Below are positions 30,682-44,821 of a stretch of DNA of 64,000 nt, piece after piece. The stretch's first letter is position 1; each line of letters begins with the position of its first letter. The position numbers and the translations under genes were made by a program. The stretch spans positions 15,269,674 to 15,333,673 of the forward strand of contig JAVDOI010000008.1 of the NCBI GenBank assembly GCA_032191485.1, given 5' to 3'. Below the pieces are notes generated by a model. The model saw only the letters and a program-made list of their open reading frames with translations. It was not told the DNA's origin and searched no databases. The stretch comes from Leptoclinus maculatus (taxonomy: Eukaryota > Chordata > Actinopteri > Perciformes > Stichaeidae).

Positions 30682-30804
<123 letters not shown>

Positions 30805-33800
30805 AGCAAGGTTGGGCCCGGCTAAGTTGGTGGTTGTTTTTCATCAGACTAATGAATAATACGTCTGAGCTGAGAGAAGAGTATCAAGCGGCAGGAGAAG
30901 CGGAGGAGAATGGAGGGGGAGGAGTGGGGAGGAGGGGGGTAATGACTATCAGATGGTGCTCTACTACTGTGCTGCTGCCGCCACTGCTGCTGCGGTGTCC
31001 TTAAAGGAGAACACCCCTCAACTTAGAAATCCACATATGTGATTGTTATTCTCTGGAACTGTGCGATCATCGCCGCGAAAAACGAACAAAGTAGAAAGGG
31101 AGACTGAGGGTCTAATGTGTAATTATCATTTAAAGCCCAGTACAAATGACAGCAGAGTTAGTGAATATCTTCGTTCCTGTGGACTGATTTACTCTTTGGT
31201 CAAAAACTGAGTTGGGCAACTTATTTCAAAGCAGCTATAATCAATATTTTTCATACTATTGTCAAATGACAAAGTTTACAAATTATTATAACAAATTAAC
31301 TACATCAATTATCAAAAGTATTACATTACAAGTCAACATACATACATTTTCCTCTCTCTGCAGCTCTGTCAAGCTCTGCCTTAAAAAAACCTCTAAAAAC
31401 AAATTGAACAAGTGTAGTCATTAAATATCATAAACAAACAGCAGCTTACAGTTTAGAAGTACTTAGCCGAGCATCAACAGTTAGCTTAACGTTTGTTGAA
31501 AAATATGTGACAATTTACCGCATAGCCGAGTGTGAAAACTTATCCTGAGATGGGGCAACTTTTCACAAATGCACATTCTGTACTTAAACATTTGATATAT
31601 TGAAGTGAGGAGTAAAAATCTTAAGATTATACATTTGTGCACAACAATTTATTATTTGATTTAATATGAAAAAGAGTGACTTTCATTGACCCAGAACCTG
31701 AAGTAAAACAAAAAATGTGACAAGATACCCCTAAAAACAAATGTCACATGAAAAAGTCCAGATAAACTTTGAGCATGGAACATAAGAAAGTAGTTAAATC
31801 AGCAGCTGCTGCAGGTGTGCCTGCGGCCGGAGGGGGGCGGAGCTCTACAGAGATCCAGAAATGATACCTTATAAATGTTTACGTTCACGGACCGCCGGGG
31901 TCACTTCAAGGACAATCCAATTAAGCAACACACATGGTTATAATTAACATAACTGTACCTTGGCACAGTTAAACAAAAAATATGCTTCTATCATAATTAA
32001 TGACCGAGTTAACGCACCAACCGGTGAGCACGCTAATGACACACCCACTATGTTCGTCACCTGTACAGTAGAGGTACGCTGGGTCTGGCTAACATGCTAA
32101 ATGCTAACATGCTCATGGTGGATGACTTCTGCTTCATTGAGGAGTTTCTACCTTCAGTGACGTGTGTGAGGACTTCCTGCTGTTTGAGACTCTTATTATT
32201 AAACAGATATTTTACATTTGTTTTTATTAATAATCACTAAAGTAATTTGAATTTTAAATGCATGTGTAATGGAAAATGTGTTTTCTAGTGCAGCCTCTGC
32301 AGATTATATCAGCTGGGGCAGATATTTAGTTCAACAAGGGCAGAAAGAAAAAGCCGACAGCGTCCTCATCATCGACTTATGTATATCCCTCCCCATTGCA
32401 AGAAGAGTTATAGCCTGTGTCTGTGCGGCTTCTCTCTCATGGTATACACCGTCTCAATTTTACATTGTAAATCTCGTCTCAGTTTGATGCCATTACGAGC
32501 TTTATATTAGTTTCTCAAATAACCCGTGACAACGAGTGCTCTCCACTTGAGGCACATTCAAGATGATTATGTAAAATCCAGAGACTGTTGTTGGAGACTT
32601 GGTTCAACACTTTATGTAGTTTTATGTAAATGTCACCATTACTGTGCTGTAATGTAGCTTTTCCTTTTCATACAACATTCTTCTGGCAAACGCAACCATG
32701 TGCGATTCTGAAAAGACCCAATGTCTACATTATACCCAATCAAATGTTTTATGGCCTGCGGGCAACAATTCGGAGAGAAATGGATACTGTGTTAGACCAG
32801 CCACACACTCCAGGGAGATGCAAATCAGAGGAAGATCATGCTAATGCATGTAATGACGGACCACAGTGAGTGAAGCTGGTGGGGAAATACACCTCCGGAG
32901 TAAACTGGGAAGTCCCAAATATATGTACAGTCAGACTAAACACAGTCTGACAGTCATTACTGAAGACATTTGGGTGTGGATTTACATGCTGTTGTTACTG
33001 TAAGTCAATATTTTAGGTAGGCCCATACCTGATATGTATCATAGTAAATATCATATATGTTTCATCATCTCTAGACTTTCCTTAGATCTCAACAAAAGGT
33101 AGAGCAAAACAATTCAATTCAGCTGTGAATTTGTCTTTAAACTCTCTAGACATCATTAAAAGATGTGCTGGATTTTTTTTCCGAGTTATAATAATTTCAA
33201 TTTTGTCAGTAAGAAATAACTATTTAAAGCCATACTCCTATCTCGAGTATTCTGACTATTAATACTTAGAAGCAGACCCAAAAGGGAATCGGAAACAAAC
33301 CACATGTTGCCATTAGCTGTTGGAGAGCACTGCAGTGTTGGCTCTCTAAAGAGTTTGTTTTCATTGGGGTGATTTTGTTCTTTTTGGTCAAATTTTTATA
33401 TCCAAAACCAACATAACTCTTAACAGCATTGACATGGGCTGTTGAATCTGGGTGTCTAACTGAGGTGAAGCCCAGGTGTAGGAATCTGATCTACAGTAAA
33501 GGTCACTGCAGAGGACCTAGGGCACGAGTTGCATGCAGGCAGGGCTCTTTCAAGAGTGACATTATGTAATGTAGACCCAGTCTGCGTCTCAGATGTTCAC
33601 AGTTGACAGCCAGGCAACTGTTTTCAAACACATTTGATATCCAGTCACAGGATGTATCCAATGAGAACATTGAGGACAGTGGAAAACTATAAAGCGAACT
33701 ATAAAATGTAAAACTTTTGCTTCCATTGCATTCTTGGTATGTGAGAGTTTTCCATCAGTTGTCGTTTTCCATTGAAGGAAATTTATTGAGAATTTGTAAG

Positions 33801-34076
33801 AAGTCCAGAATGACAGAGCGTAAACTAGACAGCGACTGCAAGACTTTAACCCACACAGAATCAGTAATGCAGCACCAGCAAATGTTGCATAGTTTGATTG
33901 CACCTTCCTTTGGGGGGGGGGGAGTGTTGGTCAGTCCGTCTGCTTGACTGACAAACCCAATTTGCTGCAATAGAAATGATTGAAGTGAGATGAACAGAGT
34001 TAAAACTTTAACCTATTATATAAAAGATATGTTGACAAACGGCATAATTTGAAATAGGAAAAAAGTGATACATTTA

Positions 34077-34200
34077 AATATATGGTATCGCAATACTCAG
34101 CATGTCGCAAAATGTTTAAAATCGCAACAAGATTGTATTGTGACTTAAGTATCGTGATAATATCGTATCGCGGGCCTCTGGCGATTCCCACCCTGACTGG
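34077..34200 (+). repeat. Fragment of a fish DNA-transposon-like repeat
   Basis: Contains ATCGTGATAATATCGTATCG and GGGCCTCTGGCGATTCCCAC, which resemble the end of a repeat common in fish genomes. No matching opposite end was identified. Confidence 0.4.
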
Positions 34201-34341
34201 CAACCTCTAACGCTTTTTGGTTTTCTTGTTATAATAAGGAAAGAAATTCAGTGTTTACCACAGCATAGACACTCCGACTGCGACTGAAGGGTAGAGATAG
34301 ATACAGAGAGGAAGGAAGGAGATAGACATATGGACAGAAGA

Positions 34342-34345
34342 GGAG

Positions 34346-34382
<37 letters not shown>
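34342..34382 (+). repeat. (GA)n microsatellite
   Basis: About 20 GA units, within a purine-rich stretch. Confidence 0.95.
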
Positions 34383-34385
<3 letters not shown>

Positions 34386-34979
34386 TGAATGCTGACTGTA
34401 ACATTGTGTAACTCTGACAGATTATTAATTGTGCTATTATTTTTCAGCAGCAGCTTACGGTTGCCAATCTACACAAAAGAGGCATACCAGCAATGGCAGT
34501 TGGGTTTAGAGTTTTCAATAATGCACTACTGAGGATTGGAGACTTCATAGTTGAGTTTTACATAGGTTGTCAACCTTTAACCGCTGCACAGTTGAAGCAG
34601 GACACAGAATTTAAAGGTCAGCCAGTTCCTTGGAAATAAGAGTTAAGTTGCACAATCATGGCTAATAAAACCCCTTTAGACTTAAAGAAGGAAAATCAGA
34701 TTAGAGTCTGATGAAGGCTGTATAAAAGCTTTAGTACAAGTTTAAGGGAGAACTTGATGTTCCAAACTGCTACAGCACCTCTTCGCCATCATACACACAT
34801 TTGTATGTGTAGCTAGATATATGGATCTCTTTCATTCTATTCTGTCTTTCATTAGTTTTCTCCCACTCTTTTCTTCGTTCCTCCCTCTGTCTTTGCTCCC
34901 TTTGCTGTCTGTTCTCATTTTTTTCTTCTCTTTCAGAGGAAGACAGATTGTGAAGGGGAGTGTATGTGAGTAAAGTAGC

Positions 34980-35300
34980 AGCTCCCCTACTATAAACCCC
35001 TGAGCCTCCCCTTCATCATCGAAACACTCCACCCAAAAAAATCTGAATCCCTTGAGGGCAAATTACATTCAGACCCTCCAGCTTGTACAGATAAAAGGCT
35101 TCGGCTATGGCTGAATAAACCCAGTTCCCCGGCTTCAACCGTGAGCCCAGCCTGAACCGTGCGGTGCTGCGGCAGCTGGCTGCCCGCCTCCCAGCCTGCT
35201 GTCCGGGGACAAACACGACACCGACGGGGAGGCCGGGGGAAGAAAGGAAGACACGGGGAGAAAGGCAAACTCTTACTTCACCACTCCAGCTTCTCAGCTC
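34980..35300. promoter_or_regulatory. GC-rich block upstream of scleraxis
   Basis: A locally GC- and CpG-richer block about 1.1-1.4 kb before the predicted scleraxis start. Long frames are open on the minus strand, and an AGATAAAAGG element occurs at about 35089. It could be a distal promoter, an enhancer or an unrecognised first exon; nothing decides between these. Confidence 0.25.
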
Positions 35301-36350
35301 CTTGCCGTCAAGTAGTTTAAGAAAACATCCGATCCCAAGTCCCAGTCTTACCTCTTGCAGTCTGCTCTGTTACGGAAGTATGTTGACGACAAAATATTTG
35401 AGAGAGCACAAATCAAATCTCTTTGAGATTCAGATGATTTATTGATAATAATAATTATTAATGATAATAAGGTAATTATTCAGAATAGGCGTGTCCAAAT
35501 CCGACATACTATATGAATATATTAGGCAACGGTGAGAGGATCGGTTGGATCAACAGATTATGTGGACTTCAACTGTGAAAAGGACATGACCCTGTTGTCC
35601 AGATGTGGGTGTGTCCTGTTGCAGCTTGCTAATCAAAAATGGTCGACAAGCGACCTCTTGTGATCCCAATGTGCTCGGAAGCTGCAAAAACAGCTGTAAA
35701 AAATGGAGAGACCTGACTGAGAAACCGGTGCGTGCATGATCGGGATTGCACGCTGCAATTGGAGACTGAGTAGCGTTTTGTGTTCTCGCAAATCTTTGTC
35801 GATGGTATACGTCCATGCTCTGTCAGATAAGTCTAGAAAAAGGACGAGAAAGAAAAGTCACCCAGCGTGGAAAAACAGGAATATTGGAGCAAACATTGTT
35901 TTTTTCCTCTGCAGAATGGATCCAGAATCCTGAAAACAATAACTTTGAGTTGAGTTTGTGTCTTATGTATTCGCAGCAGCAATATGAGAAAACCCAAACC
36001 GATTTAGTGTTAGTGTTGTCTCAGACACTTGGTTGTCTCCTGTCGGATGACAACATTGTATCTAGGTTTATTTTCCATTCGAGGTCACCATCCACCAAAC
36101 TAAATATGTTCACAATATTCTTATTGAAAGGAATATGTGTTTCAGAAGGAAGAACGCATCTAGCACATGAGGGTCATGCAAATTCTGTTTTAGGGTGGAT
36201 TTCCCCAGAAACAAATCAGCGTGCAGCCAAAACAAACTCCTGCTGATGGTTTGCCTCTTGCCTCCGGTCTCTCTGGCCTGCTTCTAGACAGCAGCCGAGG
36301 GACCCTCAGCGCTCAGAGGGAGGAGCGGAGGAGTCCTCCAGCCCTCCCAC

Positions 36351-36362
36351 CGGCTATAAGAC
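36351..36362 (+). promoter_or_regulatory. Candidate TATA box and core promoter of scleraxis
   Basis: GCTATAAGACC directly preceded by a GC-box-like CCCTCCCACC. Predicted transcription start near 36385, giving a leader of about 590 nt. A CACGTG E-box lies at about 36388. The distance to the start codon and the absence of another TATA nearby support this choice. Confidence 0.5.
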
Positions 36363-36662
36363 CAGGGGCAGACGGAAACACTCAGACAGCAGGCACACGT
36401 GGAGCAAAGAGGCAGAGAGAGAGAGAAGGACGTGAAGAGAGGCTGAGAGAGAGAGAGAGAGAGACCAATAGAGAGCAAGAGACAGTAAAACTGCTGCCAC
36501 AGACTGGGAGTAGTTTTTGCTATTGGAATTGAAACAGATAAATATAGAAACAAAAGACCAAGAAAGAGGTTTAGAGAAGAAAAAGAGGACAAAATCAGCG
36601 TGCCATTTTAAATTTGGCTTTCTTGTAAAGGATTAAACAGAAAGAAGAACTGACCTTTTGGA

Positions 36663-36712
36663 ATGTGAAGTGTTTTTGTATGAACCAAGAGAGAAAAACA
36701 CAGCTGCTCTGA
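36663..36712 (+). promoter_or_regulatory. Two upstream ORFs in the scleraxis leader
   Basis: If the leader is unspliced from about 36385, it contains only two upstream ATGs. The first, at 36663, is immediately followed by a stop (ATGTGA, a start-stop element). The second, at 36680, encodes ten codons (MNQERKTQLL) ending at 36712. Such elements usually reduce translation of the main frame; their effect here is inference. Confidence 0.4.
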
Positions 36713-36977
36713 GGTCAAGTTGCTCTTGACCACTGACTAAGGATCAACTGGTTGATCTTTTTTAAACCCAGCCTAACTCTGCATCATAAGGGCTACATCT
36801 GACTCACCTGGCATCACTAAAAGAGAAGTTGGGGGTAAAGTAACACTTTTAAAGGGTTGGCGCCTTTACATCAGCAACACCAACAGAACGTTTGCCAAGC
36901 GGCTTCTGATTAAACCTCGTCAAGTGGAAGTCTCACGAGGATCAACCAGTAGCTGACAGAGCGTCGTTACGTTGAAG

Positions 36978-37363
36978 ATGACATTCGCCATGCTGCGCTC
37001 GGCACCTCCCGCAGGCCGCTTCTTGTACGGCGACATCGCCCTCCTCTCCGAAGACGACGACGAGAACGGGAGCGAGGGTTCGGGCTCTGAGGAGCATGGC
37101 TCCTCCAACTTCCGCCTGTCCTCCTCGTCGCCATCTGCCTTTCACATCAAGATGAACAGGAAGAGGAAGCTGTGCGGTGCAGGAGGGTGCACAGGGGTGG
37201 ACGTAGGGGCCATGATGGGGATGCTCATCCCCCAGGGGTCTCCCCCCCATGGAGAGGTTCGCCAGAGGACCGCAGCCAACGCGCGGGAGAGAGATCGCAC
37301 CAATTCTGTCAACACAGCATTCACAGCGCTGCGCACACTCATCCCCACCGAGCCTGCAGACAG
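36978..37363 (+). CDS. scx: scx exon 1: N terminus, basic region, helix 1
   Basis: The ATG at 36978 (GAAGATGACAT) gives MTFAMLRSAPP, the usual scleraxis start. The exon ends AG|GTACTG within the codon for Arg129. It includes a basic MNRKRKL stretch (residues 59-65) and a Gly/Met-rich linker before the bHLH. Confidence 0.96.
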
Positions 37364-40292
37364 GTACTGAGTCATGATGCTTTATCTGTGGCACATTCTT
37401 AAAGTATCAGAACTACACTTTTTCTATCATAGAACCAAAATATGTATTTTCTGATGGATAGCATGCACCTTTAATCGTAATTTAATTTATTTTGGGGCCA
37501 AAATCTTGTGACAGTGCGTGATTATTTTTTTTTTCAAATTATTGTAGACTTTTTAGATATTTTGTGTTGTAATTAACACCATAAATCTCCTTCTGGTTTC
37601 ATGATTAGGAAGCTGTCGAAGATCGAGACTCTACGTCTGGCCAGCAGCTACATCAGTCACCTGGGGAACGTCCTGCTCCTGGGCGAGGGGCTTCATGACG
37701 GACAACCGTGCCACGCTCCCTCACCGCCGTTCTTCCATGTTAACTCCTCCCCCAACCGAGGATCTGACCAATCAGCTCAGCCAAAGCACATCTGTACTTT
37801 CTGCCTCAGCAACCAGAGGAAAATGGTGAGCAGATGAAAATTATGAATCAGTGAGGAAGAAAAAAGGCCAAATCAAACAAAACAAAAATGCTATGTACGG
37901 TAAAACCTCCACCAAAACTGTGGTATAATTATTATTCAAAGAAAGATCAAGGAAAATATATACAGCTTTTGATTATGACATAAATACTACAATGATAACT
38001 ATCATACATTTCTTGTTCTTAAACAGAGCACTTGAAATAATTTTTCCAGAATTAGAAAACAGAGAAAGCTGATCACACCATAGAGTGAAGCTTCTTTTGG
38101 GGAAACTGTGCAGTGCTTTAGGGTCAACTTGGTGTTTAAAGCTGACCTGAGATCAGTGACTGTGCCTATAAACCTGATTGGCCCTGAGGGACATTAAAAG
38201 CAGAACCTCTTTTAAAGTCCTCTGTTGGGGTGAAGGACTGCGTATTATTGTTCTGTTGGGGGTTAGTTTTACTCGAGCAGGTGGCTTGAAAGTTCAAGGT
38301 GCTTTCTGAAACTCACTAGACATTTCAGTTAGTAGAGGTGAACTGAGAAGACGAGCATGACCATTGCGTAAAACCTCCAACTGTGGTGTTTTTCTTTCTT
38401 TTTCTAAGAATAGGAATTTAAAGTTTGCAGCGAGTGAGATTTATGACCAGGAGCCCATGAAATCTATCCAAAACCATGTGTATAATTTCAAGAATGTATT
38501 GACGTCAGCTTGAATATGTGGAGGTTTTAATCATAACTGCTGCAGAACTGACCTGAGACGCAAAACTGGCAATGAATTTGTTCCACTGAATATGGACGTC
38601 ACGAGACAAAAAACTGATATTTTCAGCATTTTGTTCTACTTAGCCATATGTTTGTACACAGGTAAACAATTCAGGAATTCATAGACACGCCACAAAACAA
38701 GCTACAATGAATAGTCACACTCATCATTTCAGTGTCAAAGATAGCATTTCAGATCACAGTTTTGTAGCAGTTGTCAAACTTTCTCCACACTTCCTCCACT
38801 GCTGCGCTGTCGGTCTGCGACTTAATAGAGATACAGAAAAAGGAGAACTCGATCCTGTGCGAAGTTCAAACTCACATTTGATTGATTCAACACAGGAAAT
38901 AGACATAATCAAAAACACTCTCAGCATAAGAAAGTCATCAGTCTGATGAGAAGTAACGGGGAATGAAGAATTTCTATCAGCTGACTGAAATCAAACGTAT
39001 ACGAACGCAGCTCAGACTTCAACAAACACCCCCGGTCTGTGCGGGAGATGATAGAGAGGTGACGTCCACTCAACTTCCCCCCTCTGACCGAGCCGCTGCC
39101 CATTTAGTAGGATTTATGGGTAAGGAGCTGACATCTGGCAGACTCCCCCGTTACCCCAGCAGTGTGTGAAAGCTAATACCCTCCTCAGTGTCTAAACCCA
39201 GAGACCCTTTAGCTGGGGGATAACCTGAGTCCCAGCAGTGTGTGTCTCGCCCTCCCTCCTGCCTCCCCTCTGAAGCTTTGTGAGTGAAAGCCTATACGTC
39301 CTGAACGTCTGAAACGCAGACACCCTCGGCTGAGAGATAACTAGCCTCAAATCAGACTTGCTCTCCATCTTTCTTTCTCTCTCTCTCTCTCCTCTGTCTC
39401 CTTTTCCTTTTGCTTCAGTTTGTCCTCCCTAAGTCCTCCATTTTCATCCTCTTCGTCCTTCTCATTGGGTTTCACTCAGCTCTCTGCATATCGATCAGCC
39501 CGGTGGAGGTCAGCGCTGTCAGTGGGAGCTGTGTAATACTATCTGCTGCTGTCAACTCGCTGCTGCAGACGCATGGCTGACCTGTAAATGCATGCTGCGT
39601 AGAAAACGATTTGGAAACTTTCTCTTGTCAAAACCTTCAACTGTGGACACTTTGACTAAGTTTATCTTTCTTGACCTAAGTCACACACGGTTTCCCATTA
39701 GCTCAGTAACCGCTGACTGTTCTCTGGACGCTTACTGTTTTCATTTTTATTTCACTGATTAAGTGAACCCAGGTGAGAGTCATCATCTCTTGGTTATCCC
39801 TTGATTCATTCCTCTAAATAAGTGAGCCGACAGGCGGTGAGTTAGGGAAAGATTTTGAAGTTTTAACTTCGATGTGGTTTCTGCAAAAGGAGTGAAAAGA
39901 TGTCCCATGTACGTTCAGTAGAACTTTTATATGCTGCACCACATAAAATAATCCTCCCTGCTGGGTTCAGCTGACAAATATAGAGAGATTTATTTCTTCA
40001 ATTGGCTCAGTAAATTAATAAAACTGCTGTGCACCGCAGTTTTTAGCAAACATTGCTCAAACAGGTGTACGGAGTGACTGGATGGGGACTGTTTTCTGCC
40101 GCGGATTAATACGCATTTGGTGCCCTAGCATTTACAGCAGCAGGACTGTGTTTGTGGGATTGACTCAAAATAAACTGCGCATGTCAACCCTAATGAAGTA
40201 ACATATCACCCAGTTTAGCGGTGTGGAGTTTTGATGTGTTTTCATAGTTTTTGGACAACAAGACCAAGTAACTAGTATATAGTATATTTTTA

Positions 40293-40337
<45 letters not shown>

Positions 40338-43300
40338 ATACATATAATCAATTCGTTGCTGGTTTTGGTCTTATCACAGACAACAAGTAAAATAGAATAT
40401 CACCACACGTATCGTTTAAGGAGAATCATAACAGATCCCAGCCTCACCTGGCACATAAATGGTTAACTCTGATTGGAAGAACCTGAGAGAATTTCATTTT
40501 CCCTGGAAAAGTGACGATACAGTGTGTTTAAGTGGGCTAAAGGGCAGAACCAGTGCTGGTGATTACAGAGAGGAAACGATTGTGAAGGTAAAATGAGACT
40601 TTGTGTCCTGAGTGCTCTCATTGTATGTTTTTATGGTCATTGAGGTTCATCACAGCTGTCAGGTCCGCTTAGAGCAGCTGCTTCAATTATGCTTATTTCC
40701 AATGTGGGAGAGGGTGAAAGTGAGAAAAGTATACGCTCATTTCCTCTTATTATGTGTGTATACAGTATAACTGTTTCAAAACAAACAGTCCTGTTAGTAA
40801 TGACTACTGCACAGAGAGGGCTGCACTATTACAGATTACATATTCAGTGGAATACTAATGTGACTGTGTGAGTTTATGCACACGATTCAGAGAGAAAAAT
40901 CTATTTTACACAGGTGAAGGATATATATGATAGACTTTCCAGAAAACGATACGGGATACTAGAGATTGAAAATAATTAAAACCTCCTCACTGCGATGTCC
41001 TGAGAAATATATATCTTTGTGGCAAGACATCTTTTAGCTAATTCAACGGCTATTTTATTATGGTTTATTAAGCTTAAAGACAGGTTTTTTTCTAACCCAT
41101 AAATGAGTAAACACTTCATCCTTCAGTTTATCAGAGCAATTCAAAAATCACCAAAGTTTGAGAGACATGGTTTTCTTTGTGAGAGCGACTCATTGTTTGT
41201 CTTGAGACGTTTAGAGCCAATTGGGGAACAGTGAAACGCTCCTCAGTGAGCCTGAAGCACGAGAAATAGTTGTTTTTCTTTTCTAGTGAGTCCCTTTGAA
41301 TATATTCATTGCTCAGCTTCAGTGCGGTGATCATAGTGCAAATCTATTCTTCGGCACTACTAGATACTCTTTTTTGAATTTTGTATTCCCCCTCACGTTG
41401 TCCGGTATGGAGCCACACACTGTGGGACGTTTGCACTCGGTATCTTTTGATCAGAAGCCAAGCTACTCCTCTGGCGTACACATATATCCTGACAAAGTTT
41501 GCTTTTCAAAAAGAAAAACTGCTCCGGGGTGGAGCGCCGGCAGTTTGGCATGGTTAAACTGGAGAGCAGCCTTCACATACTAGTGTCTTTTGATAAGTGC
41601 CGTAAAAAACATGGGACGCTCGTGATGGCTACATCTGTAAATGAGATGTACACGGCTGAGGACGGAGGGTCGAGGTGAGCAAAGGGCTGCTCAAATCCCC
41701 GCGCTGTCTGGTTGATTGATGCAGATATCCTGTGCTAGGCCTCTCTGCTTCTGCTGATCAGTGCAACTGTCAGGTGCCTGGATTTAACCTACGACAGGAA
41801 ACCTGCACGATTTCAGTTTGTTTAGTGATGTTATATCTGCTAGAGGTCACCTTTAATGACCTCGAAATGCAGTTGAGCATCAGCGGCGCTATTTAAATAC
41901 ATATTTAATTTGTGCTATAGGCGAAGGCAGCACGAGTATCAGTATATTGCTACTGAAGTATATTGAGATGGTGTTTGTATATACAAAACAAAAACAAAGC
42001 TTTTTGAAATATGTTGATCTGTCTACTTTGTTGTCTTTAGGCATAGCGCTTGAAGCATAATTACAGCTTCCTCCGCTGTCCGCAACTGTGGCTTATTTAT
42101 TTTGGCCACGCACAGTGAGAGGGTCAATTCAAGTCGATGGCAAATGTAAACAGAAATGGCAATTCATCTGCCAGTAACAGCAATCAGCTGAACTCTTTCC
42201 TTTTCGAGCTGTGTATGAAAAGTCCAAACATTTTCCAATATTTAAAAATCTAAAGTCGCCCATTTGCTGAATTAAAAGAGCATTTATACGTTTGGAAACA
42301 AAATAGAAATCTAGCAAAAATATTACAACTATTATAGTGTGGTTGTTGTAAAAAGGCCATTGTTCCTTTCGTGATGGTTACATTCAGTTGGGTTTTACAC
42401 GCATTTTAAGGGACAACCCTGATTTAACTCCAAATTGTGCAAATTTAGCGAAACGGCAAGCACAACAAATGATGAATACAGCTCTTAATATCTTAAACAG
42501 TTGTAATTTATATCTGAGCTGCAGTAAAACTTTTATACGTGATGATTTTTGTGGGTGGCTGTAAAGCTGGGCGTATGGAGAGACGGTGGCACTAAAACTG
42601 CACCATGCAATTGGAAACTGACTTATCTGTACTTGTGTGGAAGTGTGTGTGTGTGTGTGTGTTTGTGTAGTTGAGAGAGAGGAGTGAGTCTGTATATATA
42701 TGTATATTTGTGTGATTGTTACTTTGAGTTGAATGTGAGTGACAGAGAGTGAGAGTTTTTACATCCATGTACGTATACTGCACACACACACACACACACA
42801 CAGGCTGGCCCTCTGTGTCTGGAAGTCATTGGCAGTGCAGAGCGGAGCAACAAATGAGCTAATTGTTCTGTAAATGATTTATCCTCTGCTGAGGCCTGTT
42901 CAGCCAGTGTTTAATTCAGCTGCTGCTATTAGAAACACATTGACGTTGGGCTTTGATGGTGATGTTAAAGAAGCCTGGAAACCGCTCCCTGTGAAACGCC
43001 CTCGCTGCTTACACACACACACACACATACACACACACTCACACCCACACATATGACACATATACACACTCGCACACATGCATGACCACAGAAATACTCA
43101 CACACTCACAGACGTTTATCAAAAGCATTTCATACCTTGATTTTTTTTTTATTCCTTCGTCTTTTCAGCCAGACGGCAGTTCATTGCTTCTTTCTAGACA
43201 CCCCCCCCCCCCACCGAAAAAAAAGATTACTCACTAAAGGCGCGCTGGATCACGACTGTGCTTTCAACACTTTCTAAACTAATGGTGTGCAGGAAGTTGT

Positions 43301-43761
43301 GGAAAGAGAGATGGAGAAGGAGAGAAAGAGAGGCAGATAAATAGCCAACGACTCAGCGGGATAATCAACCTCGCTATTTATCCACAGTTGTTTTTTTGAC
43401 TGTGGTGAAACTACACGTTGCTTCTTTTATAGAGATCAAGTGAACCGTGCACCTTAAGAAAGCCTAAATAGGACATGTGCAGGAGCGAGCTAATGACTGC
43501 GGTTTGTACAGTCGTTTGGTTATTAGTCTGTTTTCACTGGGAAAAAGCGTTACGTCACTTGTGTGCATGAAGTAGACGTTTCGAGGTCAGAGATGAAAAC
43601 TAAATTGCCGTCATTTACTGATAATGCTGGTGTTGACGTGGGGTTAATGTGTTGTGCCTCATGAGTTTGTCTGTCGTTTCATGCTATGCTAACGAGGTGC
43701 ATCGAAGGCAGCTAGTTTACTGCAGGCAGTTTTCAAATGTATTCTTCCCCACGTTCAATGT

Positions 43762-43810
<49 letters not shown>

Positions 43811-44766
43811 TGAGCGAGCCTGGCTTTGTGTATGGCTGTGTGCCGTCGTCATGCACAGACTCGTCGGTAATTTTCTAGCACAGATGGAAGCAGTTAAACC
43901 CTAATTTAACACCAACAGAAGAAGTCGTGTCAGATAACTAACAAAATCTATTAGCAAAACTATCATTCTGTTGTCATTGGGCCTCCAGGGAGAGGGCTGC
44001 TCACGGAGCAAATTAAAACAAAACTACAGAAATCTGAGCCAGGCAAAGAGCAGAGCTAAAATAAATCTATAACACAGAGAAAAACAGAAATTGGCAGTTT
44101 AGACGGTGCAGTCTCTTAAAACAATATCTTAAAACAAAAGCTAATGACGTACTGGCTGTTGCAGGGTGCTCATCTTAGCGCTGATGATAAAGTGCCAGTT
44201 GGTGCGTAATGTACAGAATGAAATCACCCGAGACTGGCCAGAAAGAAGTGTTATAACAGATCATTAAAATGTGGGAACAATTAGACGCATGTGTGGCCGG
44301 CTGGTGAGAATTACAACTGATTAGGCAATCTAAGATAAATCAAGTGTTTTTCAGAAGCCACCGGGATGCTTATTAGCAAACCACTATGAGCATGAAGTAC
44401 ATGTCTGATGCATCCAAGCCACATAATGGCATGACTGTGGCTCATTTGGTGTTAGTTAGCTTGATTTAAAAGTCTGATTATTGCACTATTTCAGTGTGTT
44501 TCTATGTTCCTCCCAACGGGGATCATTCATGAGAGTAATTACAGCTTCTGTTAGACACTTGAGGGAACTGACGCATATTCACATATTTTCAGTCGATAAA
44601 CTAAAGGGATATTACAGTTTTCATTTCACGGTTGAATACCAATCTCCTTATACGATTGTCGGGCCAGTACCCAAGAGGAATTATTTTTTCCAACCAGTCA
44701 TCCCTCTCTTCACGCAGCCGAGAACTAAATTAGATGTTTATATTTGACAGAACGGATTAAAGCAGG

Positions 44767-44821
<55 letters not shown>

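Noticed and set aside
36942..37394. 150-codon minus-strand frame
   Set aside because: Antisense shadow of scleraxis exon 1, a GC-rich exon.
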